Positions 36,206 through 45,558 of a DNA stretch of 64,000 bases are shown here, one piece after another. This stretch comes from Gammaproteobacteria bacterium (GTDB lineage: Bacteria > Pseudomonadota > Gammaproteobacteria > Competibacterales > Competibacteraceae), in NCBI GenBank assembly GCA_020846135.1, contig JADLEK010000053.1:62001-126000 (forward strand), written 5' to 3'. The first letter of the stretch is position 1; each line of letters opens with the position of its first letter. The notes beneath the pieces were generated by a model that was not told where the DNA came from, did no database searches, and saw only the letters and a program-made list of their open reading frames with translations. Made by a program: the position numbers and the translations under genes.

Positions 36206-38890
36206 TTACTCAAAGCTGTAGGCAAACTCGCCATCCCGCACCGACAGTTGCACCCGCGCCACCGGCTGGCCCTCCACCATCCGGGTCAGGAACTCCTGAC
36301 TGATGGTAGGTAGAACGGTATTGGTCAGAATGGCGTCCACCATCCGCCCGCCGCTTTCCAGTTCGGTGCAACGGCTGACGATCAACTTGACCACCTCGTC
36401 GTCATAGCTGAACGGCAGCTTATGATTTTCCAGAATCCGCTTCTCGATCCGGCGCAGTTGCAGACGAACGATGTCGCCGAGCATCTCGTCGCTGAGCGGG
36501 TAGTAGGGAATAGTCACCAGCCGGCCCAGCAGCGCCGGCGGGAACACTTTCAGCAGCGGTTCGCGCAGGGCTTTGCCCAGGCCATCGACCTCCGGCAGCA
36601 GTTCCGGGTCCTTGCACATACCCATGATCAGGTCGGTGCCGACGTTGGTGGTCAGCAGAATCAGGGTGTTCTTGAAGTCGATCAGCCGGCCTTCGCCATC
36701 CTCCATCCAGCCCTTGTCGAATACCTGGAAGAAAATCTCATGCACGTCGTGGTGGGCTTTCTCAACTTCATCCAGCAGCACTACGCTGTACGGCCGCCGC
36801 CGCACCGCCTCGGTCAGCACCCCGCCTTCACCGTAGCCGACATATCCGGGAGGAGCGCCCTTCAGGGTCGAAACGGTGTGCGCTTCCTGGAACTCACTCA
36901 TATTGATAGTGATGACGTTCTGTTCACCGCCATACAGCGCCTCGGCCAGCGCCAGTGCGGTTTCGGTCTTGCCCACCCCTGACGGGCCAGCCAGCATGAA
37001 CACGCCGATGGGCTTGTTGGGATTGTCGAGCGCGGCGCGAGAAGTTTGAATTCGCCGGGCGATCAGGTCCAGAGCGTGGCGCTGGCCGATAATCCGCCGG
37101 TTGAGAATATCGGCCAGACTCAGCACGGTTTCGATTTCATTCTTGACCATCCGCCCGACTGGAATCCCGGTCCAGTCCGCGACCACTGAGGCGACCGCCT
37201 GGGCGTCCACACTGGGCAGAATCAGCGGCGATTCGCCTTGCAGGGCGTGCAATTGGGTCAGCAGTTCCTTGAGTTCGACCAGCCGGGTTTGCCGTTCCAA
37301 ATCCGCTTCGGCCTCCGGCGCAACTTCAACCTTGCCGCCGTCGCCGCGCAATTTGGCCCGCAGCTCCAGAATCCGGTCAACCAGCCCTTTCTCTTCCTGC
37401 CAGCGGGCGTCGAGTTGCGCCAGGCGCGTTTCTTCGACCTGCAACTTCTCGCTGGCGTCGGCTTGGCGTTGGGCGGTCTCGATGCCGATGGCGGTTTCGC
37501 GGGCGATAATCTCCAGTTCAACCTTCAGCCCTTCAATTCGGCGGCGGCAGTCCTCCACTTCAGCGGGCACCGCGTGGAGGCTGATGGCGACCCGGGCGCT
37601 GGCGGTATCGAGCAGACTGACCGCCTTGTCCGGCAACTGGCGGGCCGGGATGTAGCGGTGCGACAGCTTGACCGCCGCCTCCAGCGCTTCATCGAGAATC
37701 TGCACCCGATGGTGTTGTTCCATAGTGGAGGCCATGCCGCGCATCATCAGGATGGTCTTTTCTTCGCTCGGCTCGCCGATCTGCACCACCTGGAAACGAC
37801 GGGTCAGGGCCGGGTCTTTCTCAATGTGCTTTTTGTATTCGGCCCAGGTGGTGGCGGCGATGGTGCGGAGCTTGCCCCGGGCCAGCGCCGGCTTGAGCAG
37901 GTTGGCGGCGTCGCCGGTGCCGGCCGCGCCGCCGGCGCCGACCAGAGTATGCGCTTCGTCGATAAACAGGATGATCGGCTTGGGCGAAGACTGCACCTCG
38001 TCAATCACCTGACGCAGTCGGTTCTCAAACTCGCCCTTCATGCTGGCCCCGGCCTGGAGCAGGCCCACATCCAGCACCCGCAGCGTCACGTCCTTCAACG
38101 GCGGCGGCACCTCGCCGGCGGCGATACGATGGGCAAAGCCTTCCACCACTGCGGTTTTTCCGACCCCCGCCTCGCCGGTCAGGATCGGGTTGTTCTGGCG
38201 GCGGCGCATCAGAATGTCGACGATCTGGCGGATTTCCTCATCGCGCCCAACGATCGGATCGAGTTCACCCTTGCGCGCCCGCTCGGTCAGATCCACCGAA
38301 AACCGCTGCAACGCCTCCTGCTTACCCATTTGCGCCGGAGCTAGCGCATCGCTGGCCTCGCCGGGCGCCGCGCCGCCGCCCACTTGCGAACCGTCGGTCG
38401 CGCGCAGCCCGGTTTCCGGGGATGCCGCCACGATGTCGCCGAACTGCCCCATTAGATCATCCGGCTTGATCCGGTCGAACTCGCGGGAAATCGCCAGCAG
38501 CGCATTGCGCAAATCCGGGGTTTTCAAGACCCCGACCAGCAGATGACCGGTGCGCACCTGCGAATCATTGAACAACAGCGTCGCGTAGACCCAGCCTTCC
38601 TTAACCGCCGCGTCAACATGCGCCGACAGATCGGAAATCGAGGTAGCGCCGCGCGGCAGACGATCCAGAGCGTCAGTAAAATCCTTGGCCAATCGCGAAG
38701 GATTCAAGCCAAAATGCTGAATCGCCCGGTGCAGGTCGGAATCCGGTAATTGCAGAATCTGGTGCAACCAATGCACCAGCTCCACATAGGGATTACCCCG
38801 CAGCTTGCAAAAAACCGTAGCGCTTTCAATGGCTTTATAGCCGAGACTATTCAGCTTTCCAAACAAGGCGACGCGACTGATTTCGGCCAT
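36206..38890 (-). CDS. clpV: T6SS AAA+ ATPase ClpV (TssH)
   Basis: 894 residues. A Clp N-domain (1-160) precedes two AAA+ modules: Walker A GEAGVGKTAVVEGFA in the first and GPSGVGKTETALALAEAL in the second, with NMSEFQEAHTVSTLKGAPPGYVGYG between its motifs. The N-terminal ISRVALFGKLNSLGYKAIES and the divergent N-domain separate ClpV from ClpB. It disassembles contracted TssB/TssC sheaths for reuse. Last core gene of the minus arm, 93 bases after tssG. Four perfect GGCGAAA heptamers (on the plus strand) precede its start. Confidence 0.94.
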   Translation of the reverse strand: MAEISRVALFGKLNSLGYKAIESATVFCKLRGNPYVELVHWLHQILQLPDSDLHRAIQHFGLNPSRLAKDFTDALDRLPRGATSISDLSAHVDAAVKEGWVYATLLFNDSQVRTGHLLVGVLKTPDLRNALLAISREFDRIKPDDLMGQFGDIVAASPETGLRATDGSQVGGGAAPGEASDALAPAQMGKQEALQRFSVDLTERARKGELDPIVGRDEEIRQIVDILMRRRQNNPILTGEAGVGKTAVVEGFAHRIAAGEVPPPLKDVTLRVLDVGLLQAGASMKGEFENRLRQVIDEVQSSPKPIILFIDEAHTLVGAGGAAGTGDAANLLKPALARGKLRTIAATTWAEYKKHIEKDPALTRRFQVVQIGEPSEEKTILMMRGMASTMEQHHRVQILDEALEAAVKLSHRYIPARQLPDKAVSLLDTASARVAISLHAVPAEVEDCRRRIEGLKVELEIIARETAIGIETAQRQADASEKLQVEETRLAQLDARWQEEKGLVDRILELRAKLRGDGGKVEVAPEAEADLERQTRLVELKELLTQLHALQGESPLILPSVDAQAVASVVADWTGIPVGRMVKNEIETVLSLADILNRRIIGQRHALDLIARRIQTSRAALDNPNKPIGVFMLAGPSGVGKTETALALAEALYGGEQNVITINMSEFQEAHTVSTLKGAPPGYVGYGEGGVLTEAVRRRPYSVVLLDEVEKAHHDVHEIFFQVFDKGWMEDGEGRLIDFKNTLILLTTNVGTDLIMGMCKDPELLPEVDGLGKALREPLLKVFPPALLGRLVTIPYYPLSDEMLGDIVRLQLRRIEKRILENHKLPFSYDDEVVKLIVSRCTELESGGRMVDAILTNTVLPTISQEFLTRMVEGQPVARVQLSVRDGEFAYSFE

Positions 38891-38910
38891 GATTCGGACT
38901 CCATAAATGA

Positions 38911-38952
38911 GGTTAAAGGCGAAAGGCGAAAGGCGAAAGGCGAAAGATTAAA
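38911..38952. repeat. Array of six heptamers (four perfect GGCGAAA copies)
   Basis: GGTTAAA, four exact GGCGAAA units (38918-38945), then GATTAAA. The array lies 21-62 bases upstream of the clpV ATG, between tssG and clpV. It has the same number of units, same orientation and same flanking units as the array at 30093-30134. Perfect short tandem repeats can change copy number by slippage. Confidence 0.85.
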
Positions 38953-38983
38953 ACCCAAGGTAGTAGCTGGAATTCTTTAGCCT

Positions 38984-40015
38984 TTATTCACAATACATGA
39001 CGGCGTCCAGCTTCAGATCGTCGGCGTCGCGGGCCAGCGGCTGACTGCTGAGCCAAGTCGTCCAGCCAAGCCGGGTTCCCTCGCCCAGTTGCAGGGGCGG
39101 AACCTCTTCCTTCTGCAAAATCAGGTTCACATCCCACAGCAGTTCGTCGCCGACGTAGTTCCGTACCCAGGCCACCAGTCGTCGCAAGCTGTCGCTGCCT
39201 GGCAGGAACCGCTGAAACTCTTCCAGATTCATTGGCCCCATGACGATCCGGAACCGGTGCTGGCAATCCCACACCCGCTCGCCGATCACCGCTGTCATCC
39301 CGAGCAGGCCGGTCGCGGGAGTCTCGCCGAGCCGGCACCTGCTGGCCTGATCCAGGGATAGCCAGTGACCCACGAAGGAGTCCACCCGCACCGGCAACTT
39401 GAAGAAATCAGCCAGAATTGCCTCCAGCCCTTCAGGATTGCGGGTCTGGCAGGCGAATCGTCCGGCGTAATGAAATTTGGCCAGGTCTGGCGCAGCATCG
39501 CGGTTCCACAGCGACGGCATGCCCAACCCAAACTGGGCGCCAACGTAGACATTAAAACGGTCGGTTTCGGGCCGGTCAAAGCTGACCGTCGGTTGGGTAT
39601 CGGCCCAGGCCCGGTAGAACAGACTCAGAATCCGGTGATGAAACAGGTCAGCAAACCGGGCGAACGTCCGATCACCATGCTGACGCGACCGATCCCGCGC
39701 ATACTCGGTCAGATGCACCGGCAACGGTCCATGCGGTCCGAACAGGCCCAAAAAGTATTCGCTCAGGCGCGGCGGACGCTCGTCATTGCCCGGATCAAAT
39801 GCAGTCAGGGTGGACGGCGCAAACGCCATCGACGGCTCCTGGGCCAGTCGCACCGGATCGTCCGCCAGGCGCGTGGCTTTACCCAGCCGGGGCCGGTCAC
39901 GGTAACGACATTCCAGCCGCCGCAACGCCTGGAAAAAATGAAAGGCATACGGTTTTTGCCGCAGCGCTTCCAGCAGATCTACAGGGTCTGCCGTCGTCCG
40001 ATCCGGGCTGGCCAT
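38984..40015 (-). CDS. tssG: T6SS baseplate protein TssG
   Basis: 343 residues. The start ALRQKPYAFHFFQALRRLEC, then DDPVRLAQEPSMAFAPSTL and YFLGLFGPHGPLPVHLTEYA, is the standard TssG (VasB/ImpH) signature; LGMTAVIGERVWDCQHRFRI comes later. TssG joins two copies of TssF in the baseplate wedge. It overlaps the end of tssF by 37 bases, so the pair is translationally coupled. Confidence 0.95.
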   Translation of the reverse strand: MASPDRTTADPVDLLEALRQKPYAFHFFQALRRLECRYRDRPRLGKATRLADDPVRLAQEPSMAFAPSTLTAFDPGNDERPPRLSEYFLGLFGPHGPLPVHLTEYARDRSRQHGDRTFARFADLFHHRILSLFYRAWADTQPTVSFDRPETDRFNVYVGAQFGLGMPSLWNRDAAPDLAKFHYAGRFACQTRNPEGLEAILADFFKLPVRVDSFVGHWLSLDQASRCRLGETPATGLLGMTAVIGERVWDCQHRFRIVMGPMNLEEFQRFLPGSDSLRRLVAWVRNYVGDELLWDVNLILQKEEVPPLQLGEGTRLGWTTWLSSQPLARDADDLKLDAVMYCE

Positions 40016-41856
40016 CGAATGATCTCGCCGCGCTCGGTCGATTTGACGACCGTTTCGGTGAAGGAGTTAATGGAGGCGTATTTGGCGAAGAACTGCTCCA
40101 GCACCGCGCCCAGCAGGAAAATGCCCACACCCTCGAACGCCGCCTCATCCAGGGTCACGGTGACTTCCAGACCCCGGGCGAAGGCGATCGGACCCGGAAT
40201 GGGCGCTCGCCGGGTAATGGGCGCAGTCCGCACCGAACCAACCCCGTCAATCTGCTTGCGGACACTCGATTCAGCCAGATCGCCGTACAGCGCCAGCAGT
40301 TCCCGTAGCGCCCCAGCCCCTTGCCGAGCATCAGTATCAGTGATCGACAGATAATTGAGACTCAGGTGGCTGATCAAACGCCAGGCGGTATCGCCATGGG
40401 CATGGGAGGGGCGGGGCTGGGTCGGGCCGGCCAGACAGCGCACCACGCTGACCGGCGCCCCGGAGGTCAGGGTGAAATCGGTATCGCCCCGTCCAACCGG
40501 CATGTGCAGCGGCAAATCACGGTTGGTGCATAGCGTCGAAACCGCCAGTTGCCGCAAGTCGCCACGATAAGGCGTCTCATCGGCATCGACCAGCGCCAGA
40601 TAAACTTCGCCGCCAATATAGCTGGAGCGCGGACCGACCCGTCGTTGCCGATCGGACAACAGGCGCGGCAGACGATGTACGGTGTAAAACGACCGCTGGC
40701 TGCATTGACTGAGCCGGTCGTAGCTGGCGTAAAACGGCAAAAATTCCTGCTCCTCGTTATCAGCGCCAATGCCGGTCACGCCGGTGACCTGGTAAGTCTC
40801 GAAATCCAGCGGTCGGGTCCGATCCGGAATGACATGATGTTCGGCGACCTGATCGCTCAGATGAATCCGATCGGCCCGCTTGGGAAACAGATTGATCGCA
40901 GGCGTGCTGAACAGCGCGAAGTTGGCGGCAGCGACTGCATTCTCCAGCGCCGGATCGGCCCGGTTGAGCAGAATCAGCAGCTCCAGCTCCGGCCCGGCGC
41001 AGCGCCGCACCACCGGCCCCAGTCCGCCCAGTTCGACAAACAGATAGCGTTGCGGGAAGGCAAAGTACTCATGCAGCAGCCGGTAGCCCTGGAAGGACAC
41101 CGGCGGGCAAGGCAACAGCGCCTGGCTGTCCTCGAACCCCAGCCGCTGAATGGAACCGTCCGCCAGCCGCTCAAACCAGGGCGCCGGGCGTTGACCAGGC
41201 CGCGCCACCACCATCACGGCATTGGTCAGCAACTGCTCATGCAACCGGGCCGGCAAAGCGTCGCTGCCATTCAGAAACAGCGGCAGACGATCCAGCGCCA
41301 GCTTGTTAAACACCAGCCCCGGCAAGGTGGTTCGCAACCGCAGCCGAATCCCGGCGCGAACTTTCGACAACTCCGGCAGATCTAGTTGCGCGACGGGTTC
41401 CTTGCCGGCGAAATAGTGTGCTTCGGTCAGCTCCAGCGGCCACAACGTCACATCATGGGCCGTCCGGTATTGGCAGGAGGTCTGTTCGCCCTTGCCGAGC
41501 AACCCATGCAGTTCGCTACCCCGGGGAATGACAAACCCTGCTTCAAGTGCGCCCTCGGTCGGATCGGGCTGGAAACGGGCGACCAGCATTGAGGGGGTCG
41601 GCGCCAGAAAGTAGGGATAGATAATTTCCAGCAGGTGCTGGGTAAAGCGCGGGAACTCGGCATCCATCTTGAGCTGCACCCGCGCGGACAGAAAGCTGAA
41701 CCCCTCCAGCAACCGTTCGACATAAGGATCAGCGCACTCGAAGCCTTCCAGCCCCAGCCGCCCGGCGATCTTGGGGAATTCGCGGGCGAATTCCCCACCC
41801 AGCTCGCGCAGGTGTTGCAGCTCCCGGTTGTAATACTCCAGCAGGCGGGGATCCAT
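39979..41856 (-). CDS. tssF: T6SS baseplate protein TssF
   Basis: 625 residues. The N-terminus MDPRLLEYYNRELQHLRELG and the following EFAREFPKIAGRLGLEG are diagnostic for TssF (VasA/ImpG). Central YFLAPTPSMLVARFQPDP and the C-terminal RGLEVTVTLDEAAFEGVGIF also fit. It is a wedge component binding TssG, TssE and TssK. Its ATG overlaps the tssE stop by one base (TGATG). Confidence 0.96.
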   Translation of the reverse strand: MDPRLLEYYNRELQHLRELGGEFAREFPKIAGRLGLEGFECADPYVERLLEGFSFLSARVQLKMDAEFPRFTQHLLEIIYPYFLAPTPSMLVARFQPDPTEGALEAGFVIPRGSELHGLLGKGEQTSCQYRTAHDVTLWPLELTEAHYFAGKEPVAQLDLPELSKVRAGIRLRLRTTLPGLVFNKLALDRLPLFLNGSDALPARLHEQLLTNAVMVVARPGQRPAPWFERLADGSIQRLGFEDSQALLPCPPVSFQGYRLLHEYFAFPQRYLFVELGGLGPVVRRCAGPELELLILLNRADPALENAVAAANFALFSTPAINLFPKRADRIHLSDQVAEHHVIPDRTRPLDFETYQVTGVTGIGADNEEQEFLPFYASYDRLSQCSQRSFYTVHRLPRLLSDRQRRVGPRSSYIGGEVYLALVDADETPYRGDLRQLAVSTLCTNRDLPLHMPVGRGDTDFTLTSGAPVSVVRCLAGPTQPRPSHAHGDTAWRLISHLSLNYLSITDTDARQGAGALRELLALYGDLAESSVRKQIDGVGSVRTAPITRRAPIPGPIAFARGLEVTVTLDEAAFEGVGIFLLGAVLEQFFAKYASINSFTETVVKSTERGEIIRWPARIGRRQTL

Positions 41857-42371
41857 CAGCGCTCCCGGGACCGTGAGGATTCTTCAATCAGCACCTGGCC
41901 GCTTTCTAGGTCAATCTCGGTTTTCAGATACAACTGCAAGGGCAGCGGCTGCGCCCACAAGTCACCTTCGATCTCGAAGGTCAGGGCGTTGTGGCTCATC
42001 CGTTCCTCAGTCAGTTCGGTGCGCACCCGCAGCGATTGCCGGAAAATGCGCGGCTCGAAGTCAGCAACGGTCTGGCGCAGATTGCGCTCCAGCGCCTCCA
42101 TGTCAACGCTGCGCGCGGTCGCACCGGTCAGCGGCGGCAATCCGAAGTTGATGACCGAATGGGCTGCGAATGGGTAACGCTCAACCTCCTCACGCTCGGG
42201 CAACCGGGTCGAGTTGAATAGCCAGCCCAAATCACGCAGGACGCATTCACGCAGGCGGTTGGCGGACAGCACCCGCTGATCACGCGACTCTTGCTGCTGA
42301 TCCGGCTCATCATCGGTCAACCGATCCAGCAGCGAGGGCTGTAGACGCTCTTTGGAGGTCAGTTCAGCCAT
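41856..42371 (-). CDS. tssE: T6SS baseplate protein TssE (gp25-like)
   Basis: 171 residues from ATG 42371, which opens MAELTSKERLQPSLLDRL, the normal start of TssE; longer forms run into the upstream gene. LRECVLRDLGWLFNSTRLPE and YPFAAHSVINFGLPPLTG are gp25 features, and an ERNLRQTVADFEPRIF segment precedes the beta part. It links the baseplate to the sheath. It overlaps the end of tagJ by eight bases. Confidence 0.93.
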   Translation of the reverse strand: MAELTSKERLQPSLLDRLTDDEPDQQQESRDQRVLSANRLRECVLRDLGWLFNSTRLPEREEVERYPFAAHSVINFGLPPLTGATARSVDMEALERNLRQTVADFEPRIFRQSLRVRTELTEERMSHNALTFEIEGDLWAQPLPLQLYLKTEIDLESGQVLIEESSRSRER

Positions 42372-43188
42372 CGCCGGCTTCGGCCTCCGCCCCATCCACG
42401 CCGGTTTGCAGATCGATCCGCCGCACGTCCAGCAGCGGGTATTCACCCTGGTCAGTGGTCAGAATGCGTTGCCCCAGCCCCAGCCAGATTCCGGCTGCAC
42501 ATTCCTGCCATTCCGTCTTGCGCCCCAATTGCGTCAGCGGATCGGCGCTGTCGGGCGACCCGGGGTAACGAGCCGGAATCAGGCCAACGGCTTCGCCTCC
42601 GTTAGCCCAGGTGAATTGCGCCGGCATCCAGACGTAATCGCGCAGATCAGTGGGCGGCTCCAGCACAATGGTTTGAATCCGCTGAAACGGAATCCAGTAA
42701 TAACGACCGTTGACAATCGCCTCCAGTACCGGCCCCAGGCGTTGGTCTGCGTCGGCAATCCACTCAAACGGCTGTTCATCCAGCGCCCCAGTCGTCGCTG
42801 GCGCGGCCTCAAACGCCTGCTCGCGCACCGTCTGGGCCTGGGCATAATGACCCGCAGCAGTCAGTCGCAAGGCTTCCAGCACCAGCGCCGCCCACGGCTC
42901 CGGATCGCCAAACACCAGCGGCGAGCGCCGTCCGGCGAAAACATCAGCCCGGAATGATTCGCAACGCAGCGCCTCCCGGTAGGTCTGCACCATCGGCAAA
43001 GTTGAGGCGTCCATCTCGCCCAGCACGTTCAACTGGTTCAGCGCCCGATCCCAGCGGCCCAGCACCGCCAGCAACTGGAACAGAAAAATCCGGAGCTTGG
43101 GGTTGGCGGGTTCCTTGCGCACCTGGGTTTGCAACTCGGCCAGGGCCTCCGCCAGACGACCTTCACGCAGGCTTTGTTCAGCTAACAT
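42364..43188 (-). CDS. tagJ: T6SS accessory protein TagJ (ImpE family)
   Basis: 274 residues from ATG 43188, which starts MLAEQSLREGRLAEALAELQ directly in the helical N-domain and has AGGGG upstream. Further ImpE features are FLFQLLAVLGRWDRALNQLN, GRYYWIPFQRIQTIVLEPP and YVWMPAQFTW. TagJ binds TssB in the Pseudomonas H1 system and marks a subset of T6SS. It lies between hcp and tssE, as in that cluster. Confidence 0.92.
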   Translation of the reverse strand: MLAEQSLREGRLAEALAELQTQVRKEPANPKLRIFLFQLLAVLGRWDRALNQLNVLGEMDASTLPMVQTYREALRCESFRADVFAGRRSPLVFGDPEPWAALVLEALRLTAAGHYAQAQTVREQAFEAAPATTGALDEQPFEWIADADQRLGPVLEAIVNGRYYWIPFQRIQTIVLEPPTDLRDYVWMPAQFTWANGGEAVGLIPARYPGSPDSADPLTQLGRKTEWQECAAGIWLGLGQRILTTDQGEYPLLDVRRIDLQTGVDGAEAEAGDG

Positions 43189-43313
43189 GGCCACGCCCCT
43201 TTCAGTTTCAGTTATCGCCAGTAAAAACGATTCCGCGCTTCCAGGAGAGTATCCCGAAAACGCGGATATTTCATGACCGGATGACCCGTCGAACAGCCAT
43301 CCGTCCGGCCGCA

Positions 43314-43808
43314 TCAAGTCTTCTTGTTCAGCTTGACGTCGTAGCCCAGCTTGCCCTTCGACTTCAGAGCGCCGGTCGCATCCTGCTCAAAGTACTCCAG
43401 CTCGATCTTGCTGAAATTGAGCGAGCAGCTTTCGTGCGGCAATTCAGCGCCGGAACTGCCAGTCTGGTAGGAACTGACCAGAACATCGGACATGGTGATT
43501 TCCAGGAATTTCGCCGGGGTCTCCTCGCCAACCGATTTACGCTGGGTAAAGATGGCGGTCTTGAAATGCTTGCCCGTCGTACAGAGCGTCATCAAGGGTC
43601 CCGAAGCGGTGTTCATGGTCATGGTGAAATGGAAATCCTGCATATTCACCGTGCCGGTCCCCATACCGCCACCATGGGACGCGGACCCCGAGTTGGTGCA
43701 ACCCCAGCTCCAGGACAGCAACTGAACGCAATCCTCAAACCCTTTTTCCTTAGATTCACCCTTCACGTTGCCCGATTTCAGATCCAGAAAAGCATCTAAT
43801 CTTGCCAT
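43314..43808 (-). CDS. hcp: T6SS inner-tube protein Hcp
   Basis: 164 residues from ATG 43808, with GAGGTGAT ideally placed upstream; the 15 codons before it are not Hcp-like. The protein reads MARLDAFLDLKSGNVKGES, then CVQLLSWSWGCTNSGSASHG, MQDFHFTMTMNTASGPLM and KIELEYFEQDATGAL, matching the Hcp1 family. Hexamers stack to form the tube and carry effectors. It is separated from tssC by 244 bases holding a terminator and a hairpin, so it probably has its own promoter. Confidence 0.95.
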   Translation of the reverse strand: MARLDAFLDLKSGNVKGESKEKGFEDCVQLLSWSWGCTNSGSASHGGGMGTGTVNMQDFHFTMTMNTASGPLMTLCTTGKHFKTAIFTQRKSVGEETPAKFLEITMSDVLVSSYQTGSSGAELPHESCSLNFSKIELEYFEQDATGALKSKGKLGYDVKLNKKT

Positions 43809-43945
43809 GACAATCACCTCGCGGTTTGGAAGAAACAGTGGATTGAATGACAATCCAGCATGAACGGATCGGCGCCCTTTCCAAACTCAGACTTGCTATC
43901 TTCAGAAAGTTTTGCCGACTTGCCTTACTCTAAGCACATCACATG

Positions 43946-43972
43946 CCAATAAAAAACAATTGTTTTTATTGG
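43946..43972. promoter_or_regulatory. AT-rich hairpin in the tssC-hcp spacer
   Basis: CCAAT and A5-CAA pair with TTG-T5 and ATTGG around the centre CAATTG, with a single bulged A. The stem spans 43946-43972. It is immediately downstream of the T-run of the terminator at 43973-43996 on the minus strand and about 138 bases upstream of hcp. It may be part of the terminator, an RNA-stability element or an operator. Confidence 0.4.
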
Positions 43973-43996
43973 AAAAACCCAGGAAGTTATCCCTGG
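43973..43996 (-). terminator. Rho-independent terminator after tssC
   Basis: Read on the minus strand, CCAGG and CCTGG (43996-43992 and 43983-43979) form a five-base GC stem with an eight-base loop, followed by G and T5. It lies about 57 bases beyond the tssC stop and would partly separate tssBC from hcp. Confidence 0.5.
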
Positions 43997-44052
43997 ACGG
44001 CCCATAATGAACCCCTTAGGGCCACTCTGAATCGTCCATCACGCCATCCTAT

Positions 44053-45555
44053 TTAACCGCCCTTGGCCGAAGGCAACTTAGAAACCAGCCGCAGCGACAC
44101 CGTGAGTCCCTCCAACTGGTAATGCGGACGTAAAAAGAACTTCGAGGTGTAGTAGCCAGGATTCCCTTCCACTTCTTCCACGATCACTTGCGCATCAGCC
44201 AAGGGTTTCAAGGCCTTGGTCTCCTCGCTGGAAAAAGCCGGATTGCCGTCCACATACTGATTGATCCAGTTCTGCAACCAGAGTTGCATGTCGTCGCGTT
44301 CCTTGAACGAACCAATCTTGTCGCGCACCATACATTTAAGGTAGTGCGCGAACCGGCAAACCGCAAACAGATAGGGCCAGCGCGCCGACAGGTTGGCGTT
44401 AGCGGTCGCATCCGGATCTTCGTACTCCGCCGGCTTTTGCAGCGACTGCGCGCCAATGAAGGCGGCAAAGTCGGAGTTTTTCTTGTGAATCAACGGCATG
44501 AAGCCGTTTTTAGCCAGCTCGGCCTCGCGCCGGTCACTAATCGCGATCTCGGTCGGGCATTTCATATCGACCCCGCCATCGTCGGTTGGGAAGGTGTGGG
44601 TCGGCAGATTTTCCACCGCGCCACCCGATTCAATGCCGCGAATCCGGGTACACCAGCCGTACATTTTAAACGCGCGGGTAATATTGGTCGCCATCGCATA
44701 GGCCGAATTGGCCCACACATACCGGCTGTGATCCGCCCCCTCGACATCTTCCTCAAAATCGAAATCCTCGACCGGGTCGGACTTCGCCCCATAAGGTCGC
44801 CGCGCCAGGAAGCGGGGCATCGCCAGCCCGACATAGCGCGAGTCCTCGGATTCACGCAGCGACCGCCACGCCGCGTATTCCGGCGTCTGGAAAATCTTGG
44901 TGAGATCGCGGGGGTTGCTGAGTTCCTGCCAGGAATCCATCTGCATAACAGTCGGCGCGGCGGCGGCTAGAAACGGGCAATGCGCAGCAGCAGCGTTCTG
45001 GGACATCTCCCGCAGCAATTCCACATCGGTCGGGCTGTGATCGAAGTAATAGTCGCCGACCAGACAGCCAAACGGTTCGCCGCCAAACTGGCCGTATTCT
45101 TCTTCGTACATCTTCTTGAAGATCGGACTCTGATCCCAGGCGGTGCCCTTGAACTTCTTGAGGGTCTTGTGCAGGTCCTTCTTGGAGATATTCAGCACCC
45201 GGATTTTCAGCATCTCGTCGGTTTCAGTGTTGTTGACGAGGTAGTGCAGACCGCGCCAGGCGCTCTCGACCTGCTGAAAATCAGGATGGTGGATGATCAG
45301 ATTCATCTGTTCGCTCAGCTTCTGGTCAATCGCCGCAATCATCGATTCGATCGACTTGACCACGTCCCGCGAAATCAGCGTCGTGTTCTGCAAGGCCTGC
45401 TCGGCCATAGTACGGACGGCGTTCTCGACCGCTTCCTTGGCCTGATCGGACTTGGGCTTGAATTCCCGTTGCAGCAACGAGGAAAAATCGCCGCCTTCCA
45501 GAGTTTGAGTTTCGACGCCGGGCTGGGCTTGGGCAGTAGCATTAGGTTCGGCCAT
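44053..45555 (-). CDS. tssC: T6SS sheath large subunit TssC (VipB)
   Basis: 500 residues. Diagnostic segments are WRGLHYLVNNTETDEMLKIR, FGCLVGDYYFDHSPTDVELL, PYGAKSDPVEDFDFEEDVEG, FAHYLKCMVRDKIGSFKERD and, at the end, EEVEGNPGYYTSKFFLRPHYQ. TssC packs with TssB into the contractile sheath. It starts three bases after the tssB stop. Confidence 0.97.
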   Translation of the reverse strand: MAEPNATAQAQPGVETQTLEGGDFSSLLQREFKPKSDQAKEAVENAVRTMAEQALQNTTLISRDVVKSIESMIAAIDQKLSEQMNLIIHHPDFQQVESAWRGLHYLVNNTETDEMLKIRVLNISKKDLHKTLKKFKGTAWDQSPIFKKMYEEEYGQFGGEPFGCLVGDYYFDHSPTDVELLREMSQNAAAAHCPFLAAAAPTVMQMDSWQELSNPRDLTKIFQTPEYAAWRSLRESEDSRYVGLAMPRFLARRPYGAKSDPVEDFDFEEDVEGADHSRYVWANSAYAMATNITRAFKMYGWCTRIRGIESGGAVENLPTHTFPTDDGGVDMKCPTEIAISDRREAELAKNGFMPLIHKKNSDFAAFIGAQSLQKPAEYEDPDATANANLSARWPYLFAVCRFAHYLKCMVRDKIGSFKERDDMQLWLQNWINQYVDGNPAFSSEETKALKPLADAQVIVEEVEGNPGYYTSKFFLRPHYQLEGLTVSLRLVSKLPSAKGG

Positions 45556-45558
45556 GGC

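Noticed and set aside
37238-38344. Long plus-strand open frame (368 codons) opposite clpV
   Set aside because: It is antisense to the conserved ClpV AAA+ modules, its translation is Gln/His/Arg/Gly-rich low-complexity sequence with no family, and no start signal precedes it.
38911-38952. Heptamer array as a CRISPR
   Set aside because: Units are seven bases with no spacers, and no cas genes are present.
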